NCBI RefSeq assembly: GCF_017562075.2
Contig: NC_054082.1
Location: 24,254,460-24,318,459, forward strand
Direction: 5' to 3'
Source of the DNA: Anopheles merus
Taxonomy: Eukaryota; Arthropoda; Insecta; Diptera; Culicidae
Length of the DNA: 64,000 bases
The translations under genes were made by a program, and so were the position numbers. Positions 26,111 to 37,510 of the stretch are shown in pieces. The notes beneath the pieces were generated by a model, which was given only the letters and a program-made list of their open reading frames with translations, had not been told where the DNA came from and did not search any database. The stretch's first letter is position 1; each line of letters starts with the position of its first letter.

Positions 26111-26288
26111 GAGCGGTCGGCAAACTTTACGTCCTAAGGAGCGAAATTCTACAATAATGTTCGTAGAGTTTCACGTGAATTGCGAAATTGTTAAACCAAG
26201 AGCAATTATGTGTGGATGTTCTATAAAATATATGAACTGTTAAGAGTCGCCATCTAGATATCAAAGAGCCGCACTTTGCCGATCGCTG
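26111..26288. mobile_element. Degraded hAT-type MITE
   Basis: The left end reads GAGCGGTCGGCAAAC. The reverse complement of the right end reads CAGCGATCGGCAAAG, giving an inverted terminus with three mismatches in fifteen. CAGCGGTCGGCAAA-type ends are well known from hAT MITEs of many animals. The 178-bp interior is A/T-rich and non-coding. The expected 8-bp duplication is not exact at these borders: GACTATA occurs just left of the element and again six bases past its right end, which may be a remnant or a coincidence. The element lies about 60 bp upstream of a LINE fragment. Confidence 0.6.
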
Positions 26289-26348
26289 AACTTGACTATA
26301 AATAATCAATCCATGCTATGAGAGAAGACACTGATTGAAAATTGAACG

Positions 26349-27203
26349 TTAGGCTTCTTGCTATATGCGGATGACGTTAAAATTTTTCTTCCTGTATCTT
26401 CTACAGCTGATTGTCTAATCCTTCAATCCTGGCTCTGTAAATTCTCTGCATGGTGTGCTTCTAACGGTTTAGTCCTGTGTCCTGAAAAATGTTCTGTCTT
26501 GTCTTTCTTCCGTTCCTCTGTAAGTATAACTCATGCTTATAGTGTCTGTGATGCCCCTATTCCCCGTGCGTCCTTGTCTAAGGATCTTGGCGTCTTCTTT
26601 GACCCGAGTCTTTCTTTCAAGGAGCACACGGACTATGTCATCAACAAGGCCAACAAAAGTCTTGGTTATATTTGTCGCATGTCCACTGAAATTCGTGATC
26701 CTTTTTGTCTTAAGTCCCTTTATTGTTGTTGAGTCCGTTCCGTACTAGAATATGCCTGTGTCATCTGGTCTCCTGTCCAACTATCTCTGCTCCAAAGGAT
26801 TAAGAGGATCCAGAGACGTTTTACAAGGATTGTATTTCGTAGGTCGCTGGGTCATCACTCTATTCCGCTTCCTTCGTATGACGATAGATGCACTCTATTA
26901 GGCCTTGCCAAGTTGGAGCACCGCCTCTCGGTCGCTCAGGCTTCTTTCATTGCTGGCATATTGCTCAATACGATTGATGCTCCTTCACTTCTGTCGCGCT
27001 TACATTTGTATGCACCTTGTCGCACCTTAAGTTATCGTTTTCGTCTCTAGTTACCTATATGTCGTACACGTTTTGCTCGCAATGAGCCTTTTGTAAGAGC
27101 TATGTCGCCTTTTAATAGTAGTTCAGATCTGTTCGATTTCAACCTATCCTATCCTGTCTACCGATCCCGTCTTCGCTCCTTTTCCGTTCCTACTCCTTCG
27201 TGA
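26349..27203 (+). pseudogene. Reverse transcriptase C-terminal half, LINE ORF2 remnant
   Basis: The 285-codon stretch stays in one frame from 26349 to the natural-looking stop TGA at 27201-27203. It is interrupted by a TGA at 26730-26732 and a TAG at 27048-27050, with no frameshift. It opens with FLLYADDVKIF, where YADD is the catalytic metal-binding box of reverse transcriptases. The segment rich in WC, NGL, KC and SFFRS words that follows is typical of the next conserved RT blocks. LGVFFDPSLSFKEH and a later VLEYACVIWSP are the thumb and connection motifs seen in insect LINEs. The end is the poorly conserved C-terminal tail. It cannot make an active enzyme because the N-terminal half of the domain is absent. 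That the frame has survived points to a fairly recent insertion. Confidence 0.85.
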
Positions 27204-27234
27204 ATAAAATAAAAATAAATAAATAAATAAATAG
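27204..27234 (+). repeat. TAAA tail of the LINE fragment
   Basis: The stop codon TGA is followed at once by AATAAAATAAAAATAAATAAA and further TAAA units. The tail therefore begins with almost no 3' UTR. An AATAAA polyadenylation signal is embedded in it. Confidence 0.75.
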
Positions 27235-27912
27235 AAATCAATGCGTCCTCCATTATACAATGGAGTCATCTCTGACTGTGATGGTTCTGGACTATCTTTG
27301 TATGTATGTTAAGGTATTTTTGAACTAAATCATGTAATATTAAGTACACCATTTGCCATCCTGTTTCGACTTTTGAAGCTATACTGTGTTTTAATCAATG
27401 TAAGATCTAAGTTACTACAGCAAGTACAGCAACGTTCTTGCACTCACTCAGCCCTTAGCATCCCATATTCACGCACAATCGATTTGCTTTATAAGTCACC
27501 ATTCAATGCAACACCAAAATGCGCCAAAAAATAAGAAAACAACACCCCAACCATGAAATATTCCTTAATCTCCACCCAAACCCTCCTCCAACCCCCGGAC
27601 GATCCTCTTCCAGGGGGTTTCCTTTCCTCCCCCCAGAAACCCAATCGCAAACCCGCATCTTAACAACGCTAACGAACCGAAAACTGTACGCCTTTGCCAA
27701 ACTTGGTCATCCCGCTGAAATCCCGTGGTCGCCCCAATGTCCTTTAGAAAATCGCGCATCGCAGCGAAAGAATAATGGCAGATTTCTGCTTCCCGAAAAA
27801 GGGGCCCAGCTCGACCGCCCCTCGATCATGCTTTGGCGGATGCGCTTTTGGATGCGCTTCTCCCTAGATGGAAATCGTCCATAGCAAAAGGGGGACATAG
27901 GGGGAAAGAGAC

Positions 27913-27916
<4 letters not shown>

Positions 27917-27951
<35 letters not shown>
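27917..27951. repeat. GA dinucleotide tract
   Basis: Thirty-five uninterrupted bases of alternating AG on the plus strand, a homopurine tract. In flies such tracts bind GAGA factor and CLAMP and keep chromatin open. That is knowledge of the motif only; occupancy here is not shown. Frames crossing it read as Arg-Glu or Ser-Leu runs and are artefacts. Confidence 0.9.
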
Positions 27952-27955
<4 letters not shown>

Positions 27956-30072
27956 CTTTTGGAGCAGTTTTCATCGTCGAAATCATCGTCGTCACTGTCG
28001 CAGCGGGTTTGCCTTCGTCTTCTTCTTCTCGTCCTTCCCATCCGACGAGTCTCGAGATTGATTGATTGATAAATGGATGAATTTTAAATTTTTCACCCGT
28101 TTTCCACGCATTACCCCTCCCCGCCCCGTCAGTCCCCTTCCCCACTATTGCTCGAATATGGGTGGGTGGCTTTACGTGAATGCCGTTCAATGGCGGAACG
28201 ATTGCCGTCGATCGAATGGTATCGATTGTGTACCATGAAATGTGGTGGAGCAGCACAGAGGCGGAGGAGGACACACACCAGACACCAAAGCCAAACGACC
28301 AATGCCCGTTTTGCAAACGCGGTCGCCATCTTTGCCGCACCGGTGCACACCGTCGTCATCGTTGTTTAATTTTGCGATAAATCTGCTCCCGATGCAGCGA
28401 ACGGGGGAGCGAACATCGGAGATATCAGCAATCAGGGGCAGAGCGACCATTTTGCTGTGCTGAAGGTCCCGTACATTGTTTTATTGTGCGGCATTCAGAC
28501 AATTGTACACGGCAGCGATCGTGCAGCGATCAGAGATATGCATTATGACGCTGTGTGTGATAGAGCAACCAGTCGAATGGCATGAAGCAAGGAAAAACAG
28601 CTAATTTTATTAGAAGGGAAATGATACTAATCTTGGCGTTGGCAGTTGTTTGCTTCTGCTTTAAGACAGGACAGTAACGACCGCAGACGAGCGTCTTTAA
28701 GCGGCTGCCACGGAACGAAATGGCGAAACGTCCACCTCATCGAGCTCGATATCGATTGTCCGAACCGATTTCTTCCCATTTTCTGTCGCTTCTTTCGCCT
28801 TCCTTCTTTGCGCCGTTTATCCTCGAACGCTGCCGAAAGACCGGTAGGAGGTGCAGAAAAATGTGATTCAATAATTAATCATCCTGCCCCGTGCACACCG
28901 AAAGCCATCGCGCGCGAGGCGGCGTATCGTCTTGCCCGGAGGCAACCGTTGATTCCCCTGAGAGAGCGGGATCGATCGAAACCGCGCCGATCAAGGATGT
29001 CGGTCGACGTGTCCGCACCGGCTTCTGCTGCCGCTTGACCCGGGACGGGACTTTCAATTTCTACACCGGCAGACACCGGCAGCAACGAGCAGCAGCAACA
29101 GAAGCAGCTGTAAATGACCCGGCTTTCCGGGGGCTCTCCGGCCAACGGGGAAGACTTGTTCAAGGCTTCACTTTGGCGTCAGAACTTGGCATTCCATCAA
29201 CCGTTTTCGCCCGTTTTCTTCCCTCCTTCCCTTGAGTGTTCCCTGCTGCTCTGGTGCTATCAAGTGCAGATACGACAAAACTTGTCGTGGCAGGAAGGGA
29301 GCGAAACATGTCACGTGAATCGTTGATGGGCCGCAAAATTCGAGCAATCAATTGGGGGAATCAATTGCAAAACGAGGAAGGAGAGATAGAGGGAGCGGGA
29401 TTTGAGTTCCTTTCCGATTGTGTTTATGCTTTTTTTTTTGACGTCGTCTTCCATCTTGGGCAGAACATCTTGGAAGGTTGGGAATGTATTGCACTGAGTT
29501 TAGAATTTCAAAACATCGTCTTTGTCGCCTCTTTTCCGTACGTTCGGCAGCAGGCCCACAGAGCAGGCTTGTTTAAATATTGAGTAAGCTACACTAATCA
29601 GCTTAAAAGTGCACAAAAAGTCAAACCTCGCACATCTCAAACTCAAAAGCCTTTTCTTCGGACGTTCTTAAGAACTTGCTGACCGCCGATTTAATCTGCT
29701 TTCAAAACCTGGGCATCCAGGTTTTAATGCTATCAATCATAATATTGGGTTCGACTGCATTACGTGGCACGTACACGTTTTGGGCATCCTCTTCCCGTGT
29801 CCTTCGGATTATCAAACACTCATAAATCATGCAGCCAGTTGCGGGGAGTCTAGTAGCCGCAAGACAAACTTCCACCACCACTTACCATCCTGTCATATGT
29901 GTGGTCAGTAAGTCACTAAAGAAGAGACAACTTTTGCGGAAAATCACTTCAAAATTCTTCGCTTTCGGGCGCAAAAAGAAGTGGGCAATCTTTAAGAACC
30001 GATCATGCAGGACTTACCACTTTCACCACAGCACCTACCCTAGTGAAGACGAAAGGAGCACAAAAACACCCT

Positions 30073-30087
30073 CACACACACACACAC
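30073..30087. repeat. CA dinucleotide repeat
   Basis: Seven to eight uninterrupted CA units. Confidence 0.75.
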
Positions 30088-32000
30088 CGGGTATCGTTCG
30101 TAAGTTAAAACATATTTATAAGCAGCCGAGCTCAGCCCAGCTGACGGCGGTTAGTTGTGTGAGGTTGCGGATGATTTTCCAGTCCCTTACCGCAGCAAAT
30201 CTCCCGATCCCGTAGGTGGTGGGAGATTGTGCGAAGAAGGAGGAATGCAGGGACTCGTTTGATTTGCTGTTTATCGTTTCATCACAACCACATCACGTGC
30301 GATACATCCATCGATTCATATTCCTTCAGCGAGCTGCTTAGCAGTAGCAGCTTGTGTGAACAAATTCGAACGGAAAATTCTGGGAAAGTAAAAAAGAGCA
30401 ATCCCGGCAAAACCAAAAATCAACACAGAATGAAAAATAGACAAAGCACAGGGGGCAGGGCAGGGCGAAGGAACACTGACCGCTGAGGTGAAAGCGATTT
30501 CCCACATATTTTTGCACCATTTGCGGGACAAATGTTTGTCCAACAATATATTGGTTGGTAAAAGGACGCTGGAAGATGTTGAGGTTCAGTACAGTGCGGG
30601 GCATTATGTTAGTAGAAGATGCAAAATAATAAAAATGCAATAATCATTAAATTATAGAACTATCAAGTAACTATTACAAAATAAAAAAAATAATAATAGT
30701 AAAATATTACAACACAAACACAAAGAGTAAAAATAACAGAATAAGTTGAATTGTATTTTATATTTAAACGCAAAAGTTCGGTTTAATTCCTATATTATCG
30801 CTCCTCACTGTAATGTACGTTATGGGCGGATTTTTTTCTACACACAGCCACAACACAACCAAAGCAGTCAACAAAAAACGAAATGTGAAAAAAAAATCAG
30901 TCTGTCGCACGACTTTCCGCAAAAGAAAACCGATAAAAATGTATTTCGAACGGGGGAAAACTTCTCGTTAAAAAAAGCACCCCTACAGGAAAAAGAATTC
31001 CACGTCGTAAAGGGCAATCCGGTGACAATGCTGGTGGTCAATACCGATCCAATAGTGATAAGGAAAGGAAGCGAAGCGAGTCCTGTAAGAACAATAGAAA
31101 GAGAAAAAAAGGAAAGATAAAAAAAACCCCAAACATGTCCAAACTATGTTTAAATGGCGGTAGTAGTTATTACACCGTGCCACAAAACGTTTCCTAAAAA
31201 GCGCACATATTGCCATGGGAAATTTGCTGCCACACACACACACACCCACTGTCCAGTGCTGGAAACTCTCTGCAAAGAACAAACACGAAAATCAGGAAAG
31301 ACAGAGGGAGAGAGATAGAGTAAAAAAACATTCCAACTTTCTTTCCCGAACGAATGAAAGTGTGAAATTTGTACATGGCCCAGCTGCGGGGTAGGGGGTT
31401 TCCCTTTCCCTTCCCCGTTTGTGTCTTTCAAACTACCCGGAATGACTTTCTTTGCCACGTTTTTGATGCACTAAACGGGAAAGGAACGGGAAGTATCAGT
31501 CTGATACAAAAAAAAACCTCACAAACACACGTAAAGAAAGGACTCAGATTGCGGGTAAGAGAAACCGTACAGTGTGTTAATATGTACGATATGCGATGGT
31601 CAGATTTGTTTGCTGCTACTATGCGCATTTGTGGCTCTCTGACTTCCACCACCGAAAGGCCCGAGCTCGGTGGACGACCTTTTTACCTCCTCGTGTGATG
31701 GCGTGTGGATGGTTATGATGATTTATGCGCCCGTGGCCCACGTGCAAAGGGGCGCATTTATTATGAAAGAAGTGCGAAAAGAAGGATTCAAGGATCTGGC
31801 GGGATCTCTGACCCTGCCGGCTGTCCGTACGGGGCAAAAGGGTGGGCTACTGATAAGTAGCTTTAATGTGGGAAACGAGGCCAGTGCATTATTTGGTTGG
31901 CAGGTACTGCAAGATGGTAGGGAAAAGAGTTGAACAAATTTTAAAATTTAATGCACAAAAGGGTTTACTTTAATGCAATTTGAATCTGTAACACACTTGG

Positions 32001-32215
32001 AGCCGGTCTCGTGATACAGTCGTCAACTCGTACGGCATAACAACATGCCTGTCATGGGTTCAAGCCCCGAATGGATCGTGCCACCATAAGAAGGACTGAC
32101 TGCAGGGGGAATCAATAAGACACTGAAAGCCAGCCCCACAAGTGGTACAGGCAGGCTTTGATCGACAACGGTTGTTGAGCCAAAGAAGAAAAAGAAGAAT
32201 AAGAAGAAGAATAAG
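32001..32215 (+). mobile_element. tRNA-derived SINE, SINE200-like, copy 1
   Basis: The copy begins near GCCGGTCTCGTGATACAG and shares the core ACAGTCGTCAACTCGTACG with the copy at 50005-50215. It carries a tRNA-type B box, GGTTCAAGCCC, at 32057-32067, and a weak A-box region before it. The body includes AGGACTGACT and CACTGAAAGCCAG, which recur in the other two copies. It ends with a GAAGAA-rich tail at 32182-32215 preceded by GGTTGTTGAGCCAAAG. RNA polymerase III transcribes such elements and LINE enzymes mobilise them. I recognise the sequence as close to Anopheles gambiae SINE200 from memory; this needs an alignment. It has a short internal deletion relative to the other copies (the TATCCTGCTATGG segment is missing) and no clear target-site duplication. 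Confidence 0.85.
32057..32067 (+). promoter_or_regulatory. Pol III B box of SINE copy 1
   Basis: GGTTCAAGCCC matches the GGTTCRANNCC B-box consensus exactly. It lies about 55 bp from the 5' end of the element, as expected in a tRNA-derived head. Confidence 0.75.
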
Positions 32216-35200
32216 TATTGGTAAACTCAATTTGCAGATCAATTCCTGAACTAACCGCGTACAACATAAAACCTTTACTGGTGTTTCACTGAAGCTGGTG
32301 TATCCCGAGGCCTCTTCTATTGCAATGTTTAGTAAGAATGGAAAACTATAAGCTTATTTATGGCTTCAAATTCCCTAATTTTAGTCTCAAGAATTGACGC
32401 GTTTCAGTCACTTGATGTTAAGCTTGAACTAGAATTGAAATATCAGAAATTATAAAAAAACATCGAAGCAACAAAGAACACGAAAAATCAATCAGTTAGG
32501 GATATGTTAGCCAATATTTTTACCGATTTAGCAGCAGCTTAGATGGTGAAGAAAGGGGTCTGTAGCTCACCATTGAAGATTCAGTAATGATTGATGTCTA
32601 AGGGAAATGTTTGACGCTACTTTGAACATTCTTTTTCCCTCAGGTCTATCACCAAACTTCACTTTTAGAAATGAAACGAACTCTAAAGCTACTCCTGGAA
32701 GGAGTAGTGCATTTGTAATGCTCGATGAGGTGTTTATACAACTTGACACTAAGAATATAGAGATATTAAGGGATAGGCCTGTCCTGAATGTCCTACATCT
32801 GAATCTAACCTTCTCTTTTTGTGTGCAATTTAAATTAAATCATTTTAAACAAACCACCTAAACACGATATAAATATTTGATAAAATAATATAAAAGCCAT
32901 GAAAAGGTAATTGAATTTCTTATCAAAGGACGATAATCAAGAATTTTCAAGTCTTAGTCATTCGCGGCAAACGGTTGTTTCTGTTTGCATGATACTACCA
33001 CCTTTAAAAAAACCCGGCAATTTCACATTCTGCCAACAATCAGCGCTCAAAAAAATGTAGATGTGCCAAAATATCCCAAACAAACATCAGAAGTACATGG
33101 GCGATAAAAACTCAACATGACCACCAATTCCCCAATATCACGTCCTCGCACCCAGTGACACACACACACCAGTTCAAGTGCGGTTTGACTTTTATTCGAA
33201 CAAATAAAAGTCGAGGCTGGAAACGCTTGGCTGCTAATTCAGTTGGGTATGATTAAAATGTTTATTTTTCCCAGCCACTGCACATCGCCTCCTGTCTCGT
33301 ACTTCATCTACAGGGATGCCAGGAAAGAATGGCAAATGGCCACAAATAAAATCATCCAAAAATGTTACCCTACCCTTCCCACACCTGTACGGTACTTGCC
33401 GGATGCTCAACTTTCTCACCACCACTTCGGTCTGCCTCCTACGCTCGACCCCTACGCTCATTCGGCTGATGGTCAGTGGCCAGGTAATGATCCGAAATCG
33501 TTACCACCGTGCTTTTCGTATATCATTTTCATTTATCATCCCGCCAGCATCATTATCCCCTTCGGAGTTTTCCAGTGGGAAAAGTGGAAAAGCGTATCGA
33601 GCCTGTGTCATTAGAGCCGGGAACCCCTCGTTTCGTATACGAGCGGACCCTTCACTGGGGAAGAAAAATAAAACCACCCCAATCCACCTTCCAAAACATG
33701 CCTGCAATTGTCCTAACCTCGAGTCGGTTAGAAAACACACTTCGGTATCCTGCTTGACCGTCTCGAGCGAGTCCTCGTTCCTCGCTGTGTGTGTGTGCGT
33801 GTGTGTACAAATACCGCTGAATGCTCGAAAGGACATGTTCATCTCCCGGAAGCAGCACCCGGAAGGGAGGTGAACGAGTACAGCGAACAATCAAATACAT
33901 TTAACCTAAATTACTTTAATAGATAATTTGTCTGGCTCCCTCCTATTCCCTTGCGTCCTCCCTCTTTGTCTGCCTACAGCTAATCCTACTCAGTATATCC
34001 TAGAAGGGCGACTTACCATTTGACATTCCCAATTCACGTGGAAACCTTGGGACACACAAGCACCGCAACAAAAAAAATCCCCATGTAATTCCAGCACACC
34101 ACACGCGCGTGTCATGGCACTGGGTCACGGATTAGCCTGACGGAAAGATGAATTGATTAGCATGCTGGTGAGATGTCCGGCTGCGGCTTCTTTAAACCCA
34201 AAGCGGAGCGGGCTTTACCGGTGACGGACAGTTTGCAAAACCAACATTGTAAGGTAATTGTGGGGTTTTGGATTAAAAATTGTTGACACTCATCCCTGAG
34301 GTGAAGGCGAGAGTTGTTGTCCACATTGCGCAAAGGTGACTTTTCCCCCGGTGTACTACGCAAGGTAAGAAGGCAGGTTTTTGTTTACCTTCCAGCATCA
34401 ATCACGGAAAAGTGCTCGAGTGGTGGTGGTGGTGATACCCCTTTTTTCGTACTGTCATTCTACACCCGCGTCACGTGGGGGTAGGGGAATGATGCTAATA
34501 ACACATTCTACGCCCGTACGGAGGATGATTTTAGTTTTCCCCTTTCTCGGCATGCTCGCATCGGGCGGTAGGCATTGTGCTAATGAATTTTGCCAACAGC
34601 CTCCGTGCCCAAATGGGAAAACAATTTTAGACTAATTTTAAACTAAAATTTAATGAACGTCATGACTGGACGGGATTTTTCCGGCAGCAAATCATAGGCA
34701 AATTGACTTTCACTGCTTTACACTTGCACGATTCATTAGATGGAAAGGGGTTAAAGGTAAGGGGTAGGTTATACTTGACGAAATCAATCTTACAGAACAG
34801 ACTTTTGTAAAAAGATAGGTGTTAGAAATAAAAAAAATGATATTGATTTTTAATCTTCATCTTCATGAATTAGAAATTAATGTATTTTAATTTAATTATA
34901 CCATTAAATGGAAATACAAAAAAAACATAAATTTTCGAAAATATGCATTAAATGAGTAAAATTGAAGCAAAGTGTCTGTATGCTTCATATAAATAATAAA
35001 TCGTTAAACGCTACCAGTAATTAATATCAAAATTGTACATTTGTCAGCTAGTTTTCCATAGTGCCTTCAGAATATTGAGAAAAAAGTGGGAGGAGCCTAT
35101 TTGACCCGGAGTAGCTGTTAACGCCATCTATACGTCACAATTGGAAGCTCGCTACTGCCATCTGCAGGTTTTTACTCGAAACATACATATGAGAATTTAA

Positions 35201-35643
35201 AAAGAACGGTGGTTCTTCTGTTAGAATTTCCTTTAATTCGTTTTAGAAACACTTTTTATAAATCAAAAAATACCAATAGATTCTTGATTGTTCTTTATTC
35301 ACATCAAATAGACACACTTAGAATACACTTTTGAATCTACATTATTTAAGGAGAAGCCGTCTAAATCTTTAACAATCGCAACACATTCAATTCCACCGCA
35401 AGGCGTGATACACCTTTACCCAAAGATCAATGTGTTCATTCTGCCCTCCTCTTAGCCTGCAAACGTTTCCCAACTGACCTGTGCTTCATCTTCATCGTGT
35501 TGTGCCTCGTGGCTGGTCGTTGGTGTGAGAAATTACTTCCGCAGAAATCAACGCAGAAACAGAAACCAACCACCGCACCACCGAAAGCCATTGCCCATTT
35601 CCGTTGCGCTTCCATCGCTGATTGCAAACCAGTTTTCGGTGCA

Positions 35644-35670
35644 GCGCTCGATGCGCTCGATGCATTCGAT
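35644..35670 (+). repeat. 9-bp tandem repeat (GCGCTCGAT)
   Basis: Two exact GCGCTCGAT units and one GCATTCGAT unit follow each other, with a decayed fourth (GCGTTCCCAT). In one frame this reads as an Ala/Leu/Asp string; because 9 is a multiple of 3 the repeat keeps a frame open artificially. Confidence 0.7.
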
Positions 35671-37484
35671 GCGTTCCCATGCGTTGGAGGCTTTCGCTTC
35701 GTTGCAGGCTGCGGGCTTCATTATGTGCTGCCGGATGAAGGATATCTTCCCTCCGCATATCGGTGTGTATGTGTGTGCGTTACCTTCTTCGTAAGGAGAA
35801 TGAGTTGAGGTCCCATTTATTTTGCATCTTTCGTAACATCTTAACCGGTATCGGTCTTTTTTTGCATCTTTCTGACGCATATTCTAGTCCCCCTGCTTGG
35901 AGGAAAAGAGCAGAATCCAGCCTAAGGCTAACGGGATCAGTTGTATTTGCAATGGAACGAGAACGAGAAGTCGCAAAGGGAAGTCGTTTACAGTGCGCTT
36001 GCTGCGAGGAAGGTGGAATAAATTGATAGGCTCTATCTAGACCACACAGCAAGGTTGGAATGATCTCATTACACCTTGGCACCAGAGTTGCACAATTAGC
36101 GGGGTTAAAATCCATTTCCCGAATTTAAATCATATCAGTGCTGCGGCTTTATAGTTCGCGATCTGCCTTTGCAATCTTCTCCGGTCGCCAGCAGTTCACC
36201 AAGGTCATCTTGATGGGGACAAAGTGATACTCCCCAAAGCCATCATACTCCCCACCGGGGGCTTTCTTCTAACCGCTTGATCCTGCCCGAGATAAGGCAA
36301 GCGATGATGGCAGTTCAGCAGAATCGTTAAAAACCCATCACCCCTAGACGACCCAGCGACGACCATCAACAACAGTTGACGACGGCTCACAAAACGATCC
36401 TCCACAGCGCGTGCTGCCAGTGTGGATCTCGGTTGACGGACACACTTTCGAGCTTTGCCTCTTGTGGTCTCAACGTCGTTGTACGATACGGAAACGCTTC
36501 ATGGTGAGGCATGCTACCCAGCTCTGGACTCCGCGTCAAACATTTCAGTGCTACAGTGTGGTAATTAAATTAGGAGTTTTTTTTTGGGTATGTGTCTTGC
36601 ACGTTTCCATTAAAACAACGCTGGGAGATAGTAGGAAGTGTGTTTGTAAGCAAGGAGAAATACTTAAGTTATTTAATAGATTCTGTTTCGCAAGGACAAC
36701 ATTTAAGCTCGGTGTTAGTTGTCGTGGAATTAAATACTAACTCGTACAATATAGAGCAATTATTAAAGTGCATTTATAACGACATTAAGCCTAGCTGTCA
36801 AACTGAGTCTTTGGCGGATTGATGTATGAACGACAGCGAGAAATAGAAACTTCAGAAAGAGTTTAAAGTATTAAACAAAATAGCAATTTATACCCTTTTC
36901 TAGTATTGCATACATTTTAAAATCTTTGAAAGTTATTAAGATTTTGAGAGCAGCACAAATTTGTAAACTTATAATTACCAACCGCCAAATCACAACCCCT
37001 TCTCCAGTAGCTTAGGTTCATCCCTAGAACAACTGTTTTAATCATCGCAGCTAATGAATTTGTTCAACTAATCCTCCAACTCCAATCCTCCACCCTCTCC
37101 ACCCCAAAACCCAACCAAAAGCGGAAAGGATCTGCCTTGTGACCCGTAAAATAACCCTCCCTCTAAGGCACTACTGACGGTCCGCGTCGCTTTCAGACCT
37201 CCTGGTCAAGCTTCTCCGCACAATCTTAATTACGCGCAAAAATCAAACCACCTGCAACGCAACGCAAAACGCAGCTTCGGCCAACGGGAGGAAAATTAGA
37301 AGCGTGCTTAGTGTGGCCGCATCGACTCCCTCCTCTTCCCCCCCGCAGCAGAAGAAGGAATCTATTAATAGAGGTCACCGGTAATTGCTAATTACCGACC
37401 CTGCGTCGTGGCTCGTGCGCACCACACTCTAAAACTATTAGATCAGGGAAAGATCATTTGAGCGGACTGGACTGGAATGAAGGG

Positions 37485-37510
37485 TTTTTTGTTTTGTTTT
37501 GTTTTGTTTT
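37485..37510. repeat. GTTTT pentanucleotide repeat
   Basis: Four clean GTTTT units after a T6 run, ended by a GGGG. Ordinary microsatellite. Confidence 0.8.

Larger units (their letters stand above)
26349..27234 (+). mobile_element. 5'-truncated non-LTR retrotransposon (LINE) 3' end
   Basis: The insertion starts within the reverse transcriptase domain, continues to the end of the ORF and closes with a TAAA-repeat tail at 27204-27234. It lacks the 5' UTR, ORF1, endonuclease and most of the polymerase domain. This is the usual product of incomplete target-primed reverse transcription. No convincing target-site duplication is visible: AATCAAT words occur on both sides but do not align with the borders. 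The clade is not certain; the wording of the reverse transcriptase suggests the Jockey/I/CR1 group of insect elements. Confidence 0.85.
27235..32000. other. Gene-free DNA with a long GA tract
   Basis: No gene or mobile element is recognisable between the LINE tail and the first SINE. The prominent simple repeat is the GA tract at 27917-27951; a CA tract lies at 30073-30087. From about 27590 to 29240 the DNA is G/C- and CpG-richer and holds many overlapping short frames on both strands, none with a known domain. From about 30600 to 31140 it is A-rich. Confidence 0.5.

Noticed and set aside
32001..32215. Possible tRNA gene because of a perfect B box
   Set aside because: No cloverleaf can be drawn. 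The sequence recurs as three interspersed copies with a GAA tail, so it is a SINE.
33316..33873. 185-codon open frame on the plus strand
   Set aside because: No recognisable domain, overlapped by several other frames, and it crosses a GT repeat.
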